A DNA stretch of 48,734 nucleotides from Candidatus Desulfovibrio intestinipullorum (lineage in GTDB: Bacteria; Desulfobacterota; Desulfovibrionia; Desulfovibrionales; Desulfovibrionaceae). This document shows positions 1-8,036 of this stretch, one piece after another; position 1 is the first letter of the stretch; every line of letters starts with the position of its first letter. The notes under the pieces were generated by a model. That model saw only the letters and a list, made by a program, of their open reading frames with translations. It was not told where the DNA came from and did no database searches. The stretch spans positions 1-48,734 of the forward strand of contig DXHV01000025.1 of the NCBI GenBank assembly GCA_019113165.1, written 5' to 3'. A program made the position numbers and the translations under genes.

Positions 1-113
1 TGCTCCACCTCAAGCCCACAGAAAGTACAAGGATCCGAGATGGTGACAGCTGCTGGCCGAAAGGTTCTGCAGAAAGCCATTTTCTCGTTCTGGGAGAGAA
101 TCCCCCGTCGTAA
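1..113 (+). CDS. TnpB (IS200/IS605 family), 3' end only, cut by window edge
   Basis: The frame with codons starting at position 3 is open to a TAA at 111-113 and ends in residues GENPPS. The stop codon lies in the loop of a perfect hairpin. TnpB/OrfB proteins of the IS605/IS1341 type commonly end in a GNPP-like tail that runs into the right-end hairpin of the element, so I read this as the last 36 codons of a tnpB that starts outside the window. No catalytic RuvC residues are visible in this piece. The copy at the other window edge ends the same way, in VGNPPA, with the same GTAA loop. The element could be intact or decayed; this fragment cannot tell. Confidence 0.6.
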   Translation, partial: LHLKPTESTRIRDGDSCWPKGSAESHFLVLGENPPS

Positions 114-129
114 GACGGGGGAGCTTCAA
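102..129 (+). mobile_element. Right-end hairpin of an IS200/IS605-like element
   Basis: An 8-bp perfect stem (CCCCCGTC, 102-109, with GACGGGGG, 114-121) carries a GTAA loop holding the tnpB stop codon. It is followed by TTCAA at 125-129. TCAA is the right cleavage tetranucleotide known from IS608, so the element probably ends at 129. The end assignment is inference from that one family member. Confidence 0.55.
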
Positions 130-275
130 ACCCGTTGTTGCTCTCCCGAGACGTTCCATGCTGATGCAACAGGCTCGAACCAGCGTTCTCGCAGCCTGTA
201 CCGAACAAGGTGCAACTGCCGGACGCAAGGCTCCCTCTGCCGACAGAGCAGCCATCAGATGTCAGGGGACAAGGG

Positions 276-327
276 AAAAAGCATGAGGACCGAAAAGGGT
301 GTATTGTGTGCACCCTTTCCGGTCCTC
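276..327 (-). terminator. Rho-independent terminator of acs
   Basis: Arms at 285-301 and 311-327 pair over 16 of 17 positions around a 9-nt loop. On the minus strand the stem is followed by a short gap and TTTTT (276-280). It lies about 55 bp past the acs stop codon and in the right orientation for it. Confidence 0.75.
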
Positions 328-382
328 TCTCATTCTACAGACGGGATCTGACCCCGATCACTTGCCTTATACGCAGGCCAGG

Positions 383-2434
383 CTAGCCCCTGCCGTCCGC
401 AGCAGCCTCGGCTTCCATGGAGGCCGTCTCATGCTGGCCAAGCAGGATGTTCTGATGGCCGTAGATGATGGGCTTGATGACCTCGGGATGGGCCACGGTG
501 GTGAGCTCGCCCAGTTCCTCTAGGGAGGAACCGCCGGCAATCTTGCGCAGCAGACGGCGGATCACCTTGCCGGAATGGGTCTTGGGCAGGGCCTCGGCAA
601 ACTGAATGTATTCGGGGCTTGCCAGGGCGCCGATGTCACGGCGCACGGTGTCCAGCAGCTTCTTGCGCAGGGTGTCGCTCCAGGCCACTTCGTCCCTGGT
701 GACAACATAGGCATAGATGGCTTCGCCCTTGAGGGCATGGGGCATGGGCACCACGGCTGCCTCGGCAATTTCCGGGCAGGAGACCAGCACGGCCTCGATT
801 TCCGCAGTGGAGAGACGGTGACCGGACACGTTGATAGAGTCGTCGATACGGCCCAGGATCCAGTAGTAGCCGTCCTCGTCCACCTCGGCACCGTCGCCGG
901 ATTCGTAGCAGCCGAAACGGGAGAAGTAGGACTGGTACTTTTCCTCGTCATTGTAGACACCGAGCATGATGCCGGGCCAGGGCTTGCGGATGACGAGATG
1001 GCCGGACCTGCGGTCTGCAGAGCCGTCCAGGTCGGGCGTGGAATCGTCGCGCATGATGGCGGCATCAATGCCGGGCAGGGGCTTGGTGGCCGAGCCGGGC
1101 TTGAGCTTGGTGGCATAGGGCAGCGGAGCAATCATGGCGCCGCCGGTCTCGGTCTGCCACCACGTATCCACAATGGGCAGCTCGCTGTTGCCGATGTTCT
1201 TGTAGAACCACTGCCAGACTTCGGGACTGATGGGTTCGCCCACGGAGCCCAGGATGCGCAGGGTGCCCAGGTCGTAGCGTTCGGCCCAGGCTTCGCCCAT
1301 GCGCATGAGCGAACGGATGACTGTGGGGGCCGTATAGAGAATATTAACGCGGAACTTTTCCACTATGCGCCAGTAGCGGTCGGGCTTGGGCCAGGTGGGC
1401 ACACCTTCGAACATGAGCACCGTAGCGCCCAGGGCCAGAGGACCGTACACGCCATAGGTATGGCCCGTAATCCAGCCGATGTCTGCCGTGCACCAGTGCA
1501 CGTCGTCATCGTGCATGTCGAAGATCCACTGCGTGGTATGGGCCGCATAGGTCAGATAGCCGCCCGTGGAGTGCAGGACACCTGTGGGCTTGCCGGTACT
1601 GCCGCTGGTGTGCAGCAGGAAGAGCGGATCCGTGGAGTTCATGCGCTCGCAGGGGAAGTCCACGTCCAGGGTAAAGTCCTCGATGAGATCATGCCACCAG
1701 ATGTCGCGGTTGGGCATCATCTTCACGTCAAAGAGCTCGGCATGGTTCACCACAACCACGTGGGCCACGGAAGGACATTTTTCCAGGATGGGATCCAGGT
1801 TGGCCTTGAGGGGCTTGAACTTGCCGGCGCGGACGGCGGCGTCTGCGGTAATGACGATCTTGGCCTTGGCACCCTGAATACGGCTGCGCACGCCGCCTTC
1901 GGCATAGCCGGAGAAAATGGCCGTATGAATGGCGCCGATGCGGGCACAGGCCAGCATGGCGATGACCAGCTCGGGGATCATGGGCATGTACAGGGCCACG
2001 CGGTCGCCCTTGCGCACGCGCAGGGAGCTCAGGGCGTGGGCAACGCGACACACCTCGGTATAAAGCATCTGGTAGGTGTAGCAGCGCACATCCATTTCGC
2101 GCTCGCCCTGCCAGATGAGCGCGGCCTTGTTGCGGCGGCCGATGAGAATGTGCCGGTCAATGCAGTTGAAGGACGCATTGAGCTTGCCGCCCGTGAACCA
2201 GCGGTACTTGTGTCTTTCCTCGTCTGCCTCCAGTACCTTGTCCCAGCGCTTGAACCAGTGCAGAAGCTGCGAGGCGCGGCCTTCCCAGAATTCCTCCGGC
2301 TTTTCCAAGGCCTGCATGTAAATGGCTTCTGCTTCTTCATTGCCGCACACCCATGCGGACGCTTTACCGTGCAAGGGAGGCAAATACGTGCCTGCCTGCT
2401 GTGTCAATGTGCTTGTGTAGTGTTCCTGAGACAT
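383..2434 (-). CDS. acs: Acetyl-CoA synthetase, AMP-forming
   Basis: Makes acetyl-CoA from acetate, ATP and CoA through acetyl-AMP; cytoplasmic. The 683-residue protein shows the adenylate-forming P-loop [10 protein letters not shown] (about 276-285), the WWQTETGG motif (425-432), the hinge/[13 protein letters not shown] segment (about 528-540) and PKTHSGK with the catalytic lysine at about 623, the residue that is regulated by acetylation in well-studied homologues. Length exceeds the usual 650 or so residues because of an acidic C-terminal tail after residue 640. The start has a strong ribosome site (GGAAGGAGGG) just upstream. It is monocistronic, with a terminator at 276-327 and a 1.1-kb empty region upstream. 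It would let the cell activate acetate, either scavenged or released by incomplete oxidation. Confidence 0.95.
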   Translation of the reverse strand: MSQEHYTSTLTQQAGTYLPPLHGKASAWVCGNEEAEAIYMQALEKPEEFWEGRASQLLHWFKRWDKVLEADEERHKYRWFTGGKLNASFNCIDRHILIGRRNKAALIWQGEREMDVRCYTYQMLYTEVCRVAHALSSLRVRKGDRVALYMPMIPELVIAMLACARIGAIHTAIFSGYAEGGVRSRIQGAKAKIVITADAAVRAGKFKPLKANLDPILEKCPSVAHVVVVNHAELFDVKMMPNRDIWWHDLIEDFTLDVDFPCERMNSTDPLFLLHTSGSTGKPTGVLHSTGGYLTYAAHTTQWIFDMHDDDVHWCTADIGWITGHTYGVYGPLALGATVLMFEGVPTWPKPDRYWRIVEKFRVNILYTAPTVIRSLMRMGEAWAERYDLGTLRILGSVGEPISPEVWQWFYKNIGNSELPIVDTWWQTETGGAMIAPLPYATKLKPGSATKPLPGIDAAIMRDDSTPDLDGSADRRSGHLVIRKPWPGIMLGVYNDEEKYQSYFSRFGCYESGDGAEVDEDGYYWILGRIDDSINVSGHRLSTAEIEAVLVSCPEIAEAAVVPMPHALKGEAIYAYVVTRDEVAWSDTLRKKLLDTVRRDIGALASPEYIQFAEALPKTHSGKVIRRLLRKIAGGSSLEELGELTTVAHPEVIKPIIYGHQNILLGQHETASMEAEAAADGRG

Positions 2435-3562
2435 TTGGCCCTCCTTCCCAAAGAACAGACTAACTACGTGCGGACTCTCGTCCTAGTATTCACGCCTAAA
2501 GACTTTGCTGTTGTTCGTCAAGGCCGAAAGATTGATTGAGCTTTCAGTCATCAGGTCAAAACAGGAAAACAGTCGCAAATTTGCAACGTTTTTATGAACT
2601 GGCGACACTTTGCACCTAATTTCACTTTTGCACAGGAGAGGATAATACACTCTTTTATACAATAATAAAAACAGGTTATCATATAAAAAGAGTCACTTTT
2701 GCCAAGTTGTTTCTGCATTTTCAGGGCGAGTAAAAAATTTTTAAAAAATTTTTTCCGACACCTTGACTGGTTATGGCATTGGAGCGTCTGTCCCTTTGCT
2801 TTCAGGACACTGAATTCGTGACGAGAGACCGTCATTGCGTATAACGATACTGAATCAGAACCTGAAAGTTCATAATACGGTATACAACCCATGACTCTCC
2901 TGCACGGGCAATGGGGTGCTGCGCCTCCCAGCCTGCAGCCCGAGGGCTGGCCGCCTGCTGCCCCGGAGACCTTTGGGAGCCCTGAAGCTCTGCCACGGGC
3001 CTGAAGCTCTGCCACGGGAAAGTACAGCAGGAGACAGGAGGACAGGAGACAGGTGGCCCCGGCGTCAGAAATGGCCTGCCGGGCAGGGCCTGCAAAGGAC
3101 GAAAACGCCTGTTCAATGCCTTGAAAAAAACGCTTCAAAACAGACACTTATCCTGCAGATTCCTTTGTCGGAACTCTGGCCGACCAAGCGCCGGGACAAT
3201 ATTTCTTGAAGCTGCCGGGCCTTTGTGCTAATTTTTCAGAGCGCACTTTTCTTTCCTGTACAAAGGCATGTTCGGCAACCCTGCCCGGCAGTGCCTGTTT
3301 TTTCATGGAAAAGAGATTTTCGAGCACGTGTAACAAACGTTTTTGCAGTACGCAAAGTCAATTGATAGAGGCTGACTCAAGCTGTCCTTCTGTTTTTCCT
3401 GTGCCCATTGTACCGGCAAGGCCTCCGGCGACACAGTTCGTGGCGCTCTGCTGGTCCAATGGGATATTCTGTACTCAAGACATGGTCCTTTTGCCTGTCA
3501 GGGACAAGACAAAAGACTGAAAGCCGCATCACATGCAAAGAACTCACCTGCATGGAGGTCCA
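2435..3562. other. Long non-coding stretch between acs and the Fur-family gene
   Basis: I see no convincing gene here; open frames lack family motifs and ribosome sites. The stretch is AT-rich from about 2555 to 2760, with an A/T run near 2731-2753 and a GCAAATTTGC palindrome at 2575-2584, so the acs promoter and possible regulator sites probably lie there. Short direct repeats sit at 2981-3053. The right part, just before 3563, should hold the promoter of the Fur-family gene but I cannot place it. Confidence 0.6.
2981..3053. repeat. Tandem and near-tandem short direct repeats
   Basis: A 19-bp unit starting CCTGAAGCTC occurs twice back to back (2981-2999 and 3000-3018). An 11-bp unit, CAGGAGACAGG, follows twice at 3028-3038 and 3043-3053. 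There is no gene here, so the array looks like slippage-type repeats in an intergenic region. Confidence 0.8.
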
Positions 3563-4087
3563 ATGGCAAACGACACCCCTACTACCGCTCCCGCCACACC
3601 CACAGTGGAGCAGTTTCTGGATTTCATGAGCCGCAACAAGATGAATATCACCGCTCAACGGCGTCGTATTGCTGAGGCTTTTTTCAATTACCCTGGCCAC
3701 CACACCCTTGAGGACTTCTATCAGCACATGCAGACCCTGGACCCCAGCATAGGCCAGACCACGGTGTACCGCACCCTCAAGCTGCTCTGTGCTGCCGGTC
3801 TTGCCACCGAAATACATTTCACGGATACCGTTGCCCACTACGAAATTGTCAACGCCGGCGCCCATCACGACCACCTCATGTGCGTCAACTGCGGAAAAAT
3901 CGTGGAGGTGTACGACTCTGCCATCGAGAAGCTGCAAAAGGCCGTGGCAAAGGCCCATGACTTTACCCTGCTCGGGCACTACCATGTCCTCTACGGGCTG
4001 TGCCCAGACTGCCGCAATGCCCAGAAAGACACGGAAGCAGGCGGAGAAATCACGGATCCTGCACGACTGGTCACGCAGCAGAAATAA
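3563..4087 (+). CDS. Fur-family metal/peroxide-responsive repressor
   Basis: A 174-residue DNA-binding regulator. The winged-helix part covers about residues 15-85, with the recognition-helix signature QTTVYRTLKLL (about 65-75). The C-terminal dimerisation part has the metal-binding HHDH (101-104) and two CxxC pairs, CVNC (107-110) and CPDC (147-150), which make the structural zinc site. An upstream ATG at 3533 is in frame, but GGAGG sits at the correct distance before 3563, so I chose 3563. The sequence does not separate Fur, PerR and Zur. A thiol peroxidase gene (28991-29491) in the same window has a TTATyrATAA-like element next to its promoter, which would fit a PerR role but is weak evidence. 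Confidence 0.9.
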   Translation: MANDTPTTAPATPTVEQFLDFMSRNKMNITAQRRRIAEAFFNYPGHHTLEDFYQHMQTLDPSIGQTTVYRTLKLLCAAGLATEIHFTDTVAHYEIVNAGAHHDHLMCVNCGKIVEVYDSAIEKLQKAVAKAHDFTLLGHYHVLYGLCPDCRNAQKDTEAGGEITDPARLVTQQK

Positions 4088-4409
4088 GACAGTCTCTCAA
4101 GAAACAGGAAAACCTGTCCGTCATGGCGCAACAGGGAGCCCCCTTGCGGCAAAGGGCCCCTTTTGCGCCACTTTTTCACTCTTGAGGCCCGGAGGCGAAA
4201 CAAGGGATCGGGCAGACAGGGACCTGGAACAAGGAGCCTGCCGAGTCAGACGATCCTGACGGACCCGACGGGCCTGGCACACAAGCCCTGTTTTGACAGC
4301 CTTTTGGGCTCTGCCCCTGGGCACAAGCCCGTCCGCAAGCCCGGGAACAGGGTGCAGGGCTCAGACCTGTATCATGCCCGTATCATGGTCAGCATTTTGG
4401 GGAGGTTTC
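4088..4409. other. Non-coding gap between the Fur-family gene and the HD-domain gene
   Basis: This G+C-rich gap has several overlapping short inverted repeats around 4138-4175, but none that I can call a clean terminator. An in-frame ATG at 4293 upstream of the HD-domain gene exists, but the stretch 4293-4409 has no ribosome site or conserved features, so I treat it as leader. Confidence 0.5.
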
Positions 4410-5759
4410 ATGGCGTTCTGGTCATCCATTGCACAACACGAAAATCCTTCGTTCGATCCGGCCTCCCTGCCCAGGCAGCCGTTTCTGAGAAGTCGCCAGT
4501 ACCGCCTGAGCGACCACTTTCCCTGGAAGGAGAGCCTGCACTTGAGCTGCACGCCTGTGCTGCTTGCCGCACCGGCCCTGCTTGCACGTCTTGGCACGCC
4601 CCTGCAGCCGCCGCAGCAATTCCCAAAGACGCCCACCAGGGGCGAAGACCTCTCCCTCTTTGCCGGCATCCGCAGGCTTGTGGCCCTGTATCGCGGTCTT
4701 GGCCTGGAGCCCCTTGTCCTGGCAGGCCATGGCCAGGAATTTGCCCGCTGCAACCCCTACACTGAGGACTTTGCCTGGCAGCTCTGCTGTGAAGGGATCC
4801 GCCTCTGCCTGGCCAATCCGCAGGAGAGCCTGTGGAATACCCTGAAAAAACTCACAGCCTCATCCATCATCCTGCACCCTGTCTCCTATCCCTTCCTGCG
4901 ACGCAGCGGTCTTGTGCTCTTTCTCAATGGCTGTGCCGAAGAAGTCCGGCACAGGACAGATCCCCTGGCCTGCAGGCCCTGGTCTGCGTCAGGGGCTGGC
5001 TGGCCCCTCTTCCTCAATCAGGCCCTGCTCAACCTGCTGGCAGATCCTTCGGCAGGCGACCTTGAGCACAGGCTGCTTTGCCAGATACAGGGCACGGGTC
5101 GCTCCAGTCTTTCCGTGCCAGACGCATCGGGCAGGGAAGAGTCCGTGTGCTGCGCAGGCCTTGATGCGGCAGATGATCTCTGCTGCGTGCACCTCACCGA
5201 TCCCCTGACCTTCTCCCAGGCCGAACAGGCAGGCTCACGGCTCACGCCTGGGGAAGCCCAGCGGCTCCTGCGCAGCGTGCACGTTCCCGAACGGGGCATT
5301 GCCCATGCCACGGCCGTGGGTCATGTTGCGAGAGCCCTGGCCCAGAGAGCCCGTCTGCGCGGGAAAAAACTTGATGCGGAACTTGCCTGTGCGGCAGGCT
5401 ATGTGCATGACATTGCCAAGGGCTTTCACCGTCATGAACTCATAGGCTCCCTGTGGCTCAACTACCTGGGCCTGGGCCAGATGGCCCACTGCATGAAGGA
5501 CCACAGGGACCTTGTGCTGGCAGATTCAAAACCCGTCACGGAGCGGGAACTGGTCTATCTGGCAGACAAGTACTGCTACGGACCGCGCCATGTGCCCCTG
5601 GAACAGCGCTTTGGTCAGAAGATGGCCCTTTTTGCCAGCAATCCCCATGCCGTGGCAGGCATACAGAAGCGCCTGCGCCATGCCAGGGAACTTGAGGCAC
5701 GGCTCACCCGGGAACTGGGAGAGAGCCCTGACCGCATTGCCTTCAATGCCCTGAAATAG
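4410..5759 (+). CDS. Degenerate MobA-like domain fused to HD phosphohydrolase domain
   Basis: A 449-residue two-part protein. The C-terminal third is an HD domain: His299, the His-Asp pair 333-334 in YVHDIAKG, and Asp386 in YLADKY form the expected metal site. The N-terminal 290 residues weakly resemble the MobA-like nucleotidyltransferases that make molybdopterin dinucleotides: segments like IILHPVSYPFLRRSG and GWPLFLNQALL match the later part of that fold, but the LAAGxSxRMG nucleotide-binding motif is absent, so catalysis by this part is doubtful. The start at 4410 follows GGGGAGG; an upstream ATG at 4293 has none. It is first in a plus-strand run with a histidine phosphatase and XdhC, a grouping I associate with the DVU_1551-type accessory set for molybdenum hydroxylases. 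The HD assignment is firm; the MobA relation is inference. Confidence 0.75.
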   Translation: MAFWSSIAQHENPSFDPASLPRQPFLRSRQYRLSDHFPWKESLHLSCTPVLLAAPALLARLGTPLQPPQQFPKTPTRGEDLSLFAGIRRLVALYRGLGLEPLVLAGHGQEFARCNPYTEDFAWQLCCEGIRLCLANPQESLWNTLKKLTASSIILHPVSYPFLRRSGLVLFLNGCAEEVRHRTDPLACRPWSASGAGWPLFLNQALLNLLADPSAGDLEHRLLCQIQGTGRSSLSVPDASGREESVCCAGLDAADDLCCVHLTDPLTFSQAEQAGSRLTPGEAQRLLRSVHVPERGIAHATAVGHVARALAQRARLRGKKLDAELACAAGYVHDIAKGFHRHELIGSLWLNYLGLGQMAHCMKDHRDLVLADSKPVTERELVYLADKYCYGPRHVPLEQRFGQKMALFASNPHAVAGIQKRLRHARELEARLTRELGESPDRIAFNALK

Positions 5760-5916
5760 AGGGCACGATTCAGTTACTGAACAAGGGCAGGCCCGCTGCC
5801 AGGATCCGGCAAACAGGGGATCCTTTGGAGGCTCCTGCCTGGCACCATCTTCTCTTCTGTTCCACCTCTTGTGCGTTCTTCGCCCTTATCGCCGCCTACA
5901 ATTCAAGGATTTTTTC

Positions 5917-6531
5917 ATGCCGACAGCAAACAGTGACGCTTCAAACCAGCAGGGCATTGTGCTCCTGCGCCACGGAGAACTTGTTCCCAACCCCGAACAC
6001 CGCTTCATAGGCCAGAGAGACGTCGAACTCTCCTCTGCAGGCACAGCCCGTTTCGAGGCCCTGGGAGAGGAACTGGCCAGGGAATTTGCCGACAGGCAGC
6101 CCCAGGCCTTTTTCTGCTCGGATCTGCGCAGAGGCATAGCCTGTGCGGACATTGTGCGCAGGGCCTTCAGACCCAGAGGCGGCACCATGCCCGTCATTGC
6201 CGATCCGGGCTTTCGCGAAATCAACCTGGGCGCCTGGCAGGGACTGACCAAGCAGGAAGTGGAACAGCGCTATCCTGGCGCCCTGGCCGAACGCGGCGCA
6301 GACTTTGCCAACTATGCCCCTGCAGGCGGAGAAAGCTTTGCCATGCTGCAGCGCAGGGCCCTCATGGCCCTGGTCCGGGCCCGCATGCACACGCCCACGG
6401 GCATCATCTTTGTCATAGGCCATGCGGCCTTCAACCGCTGCATCCTGGCCGACTATCTGGCTCTGCCCCTGTCAGAGGCCATGAACATTGCCCAGCCCTA
6501 CGGAGCCGTAAGCTTTCTCGAACAGCGCTAG
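5917..6531 (+). CDS. Histidine phosphatase superfamily protein (phosphoglycerate mutase-like)
   Basis: A 204-residue phosphatase of the branch-1 histidine phosphatase superfamily. The phospho-accepting RHG is at 18-20 (LLRHGE), the conserved glutamate at about 101 (FREINLGAWQG) and the second catalytic histidine at 169 (VIGHAAFN). Relatives include alpha-ribazole phosphatase and cofactor-dependent phosphoglycerate mutase; the size fits a small-molecule phosphatase better than a glycolytic mutase. The start at 5917 follows AAGGA; an upstream ATG at 5869 has no such site. It lies between the HD-domain gene and xdhC in the same orientation, so a role in molybdenum-cofactor nucleotide chemistry is plausible, but the substrate is unknown. 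Confidence 0.9.
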   Translation: MPTANSDASNQQGIVLLRHGELVPNPEHRFIGQRDVELSSAGTARFEALGEELAREFADRQPQAFFCSDLRRGIACADIVRRAFRPRGGTMPVIADPGFREINLGAWQGLTKQEVEQRYPGALAERGADFANYAPAGGESFAMLQRRALMALVRARMHTPTGIIFVIGHAAFNRCILADYLALPLSEAMNIAQPYGAVSFLEQR

Positions 6532-6591
6532 CCGCAGAGTCAGGCCTCGCCCTTCCTTCTTCCCAAACATCCCCCAGGCAGGAGTCCTGTT

Positions 6592-7671
6592 ATGTCCATA
6601 GTGGAATCCATTGGCCATGAACTTGCAGCCAGAAAGAATCTGGCTCTTGTCAGTATTGTCAAACAGCTTGCCTCGGCGCCACGGCATGCCGGAGCCTCCA
6701 TGCTGGTCGGAGAGGAAGGCCTGCTGGCCGGAACCATTGGCGGCAGCATCCTGGAAAAACAGGCCATAGAAGCCGGCATGCGCGTTGCCAAGTCCGGTGT
6801 GGCCGAGTTCATGGATTTTCAGCTCTCCGGCACTGATGCCGCCAGCAACGGCATGATCTGCGGAGGCTCCATGCGCGTCTTTGTGGAGCCCTTGCGTCCC
6901 GACGGCCCCACCACCGTGCTCTTCCAGCGCCTGGCCATTGCCCAGGGCGTGGGCGACGACATGTTCAGTGTCGTGCCCGTGGTGGCGCCCGGCGCCAGGC
7001 GCCTGTGCCGCAAGAAGGCAAAAACCTGGCCCCTGCCCACGGAACTGAGCGCCCTTGTCCGGGAAGAACTGGAGAAGAACGATCTGGCAGCGCCCCTGGA
7101 ACTGGAAGACTCCCGCGGTCAGCGCTTTGTCATCGAGCCCTGGCCCGGCCCCTGGCGCCTGCTCTGCCTTGGCGGCGGCCATGTGGCCCTGGCCACGGCA
7201 CGACTGGCCGCCTCCACGGGCTTTACCGTCTGTGTCCTGGACGACAGGGAAGAATTTGCCAGCAAAGAGCGCTTCCCCATGGCGGCCGTGACCAGGGCCG
7301 TGCCGGAGTACGAGGACTGCCTGGCAGGCATTGCCACCGAAGAAAAGACCTTCATTGTCATCATGACCAGGGGCCATGTCTATGACAGAAAGGTGCTTTC
7401 GCAGGCCCTGCGCACCCAGGCCTCCTATATCGGCATGATTGGCTCGAACAGGAAGATTGCGGCCACCTTTGCAGGTCTTAAGGAGGAAGGCTTCACGGAC
7501 GAGGATCTCGCCAGGGTCACGGCGCCGGTGGGCCTTTCCATTGGTGCGGAAACGCCCGAAGAGATTGCCGTGAGCATCATGGCCCAGCTCATTGCCACAC
7601 GCTCGCTTCTTCAGGGCACGGATCGCCATCTGAATGCCGACCTGGCAGGCCGCGTGCACAAGTTCGGCTAA
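6592..7671 (+). CDS. XdhC/CoxI-family molybdenum hydroxylase maturation protein
   Basis: A 359-residue protein with the XdhC N-terminal domain (about 15-100, with the HAGASMLV and GTIGGSILE segments and a conserved Cys90 in MICGG) and the C-terminal Rossmann domain (GGGHVALATA, about 194-203; YIGMIGSNRK further on). XdhC proteins bind the molybdenum cofactor, protect it during sulfuration and insert it into xanthine-oxidase-family enzymes. The likely client here is the aldehyde oxidoreductase at 24233-26962, the only such enzyme in the window. AGGAG lies 9 bases before the ATG. It is the last gene of the plus-strand accessory run that starts at 4410. Confidence 0.92.
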   Translation: MSIVESIGHELAARKNLALVSIVKQLASAPRHAGASMLVGEEGLLAGTIGGSILEKQAIEAGMRVAKSGVAEFMDFQLSGTDAASNGMICGGSMRVFVEPLRPDGPTTVLFQRLAIAQGVGDDMFSVVPVVAPGARRLCRKKAKTWPLPTELSALVREELEKNDLAAPLELEDSRGQRFVIEPWPGPWRLLCLGGGHVALATARLAASTGFTVCVLDDREEFASKERFPMAAVTRAVPEYEDCLAGIATEEKTFIVIMTRGHVYDRKVLSQALRTQASYIGMIGSNRKIAATFAGLKEEGFTDEDLARVTAPVGLSIGAETPEEIAVSIMAQLIATRSLLQGTDRHLNADLAGRVHKFG

Positions 7672-8036
7672 GGTTTGTTCTCCAGCCTTCTTTTGTCCGC
7701 ATTGTCGCACGCATGGGGCGTATTTCAGGGAGCTGACAGACCTTTTTGCCTGCGCACAGTGCTCCCCTGCACAGCCTTCCAGTCAGCGCAGGCGACTTAA
7801 CCACGCAGCAAAGTTGTCTGACCGCACAAGGGGACTTCCCTTTTTGCCCCATGGCGTATAGACTGAGTTCTTAGTAGAAACGAATCACCCAAACAGGCTT
7901 CACGTTCTGCAAAGGGAACACCATCCTGCACTTCTTTGCACTGCAACCCCTGCCAGCACACTAGAGCCACGCATACACAGGATTTGGGTGCGTTGTTTCC
8001 GGTGTTTTTTGTCCACGTCAACCCTGGGAGTACATC
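7672..8036. other. Non-coding gap upstream of the EF-G-like gene
   Basis: This gap of 365 bases has no gene I can support. It should hold the xdhC terminator and the promoter of the elongation-factor gene; I see a GGGAG ribosome site just before 8037 but no promoter or terminator good enough to place. Confidence 0.5.

Noticed and set aside
575-2539. A 654-codon plus-strand frame antisense to acs
   Set aside because: It is the GC-rich antisense shadow of a firmly identified gene; its Gly/His-rich composition is typical of such shadows.
2575-2584. GCAAATTTGC palindrome as a CRP/FNR-type operator
   Set aside because: It is only 10 bp with no match to the TTGTGA/TCACAA pattern used by such regulators in Desulfovibrio; kept only as a note in the gap entry.
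2592-2607. A sigma-54-like promoter (TGGCGACACTTTGCAC)
   Set aside because: The GG and GC elements are one base too close, and no gene follows for about 950 bp.
2551-3147. A 198-codon minus-strand open frame in the gap upstream of acs
   Set aside because: It spans AT-rich promoter-like sequence and the tandem repeats, has no ribosome site and no family resemblance, and its composition changes halfway.
3533-3562. An earlier start for the Fur-family gene
   Set aside because: The ATG at 3533 has no ribosome site, and the GGAGG at about 3553 serves the ATG at 3563.
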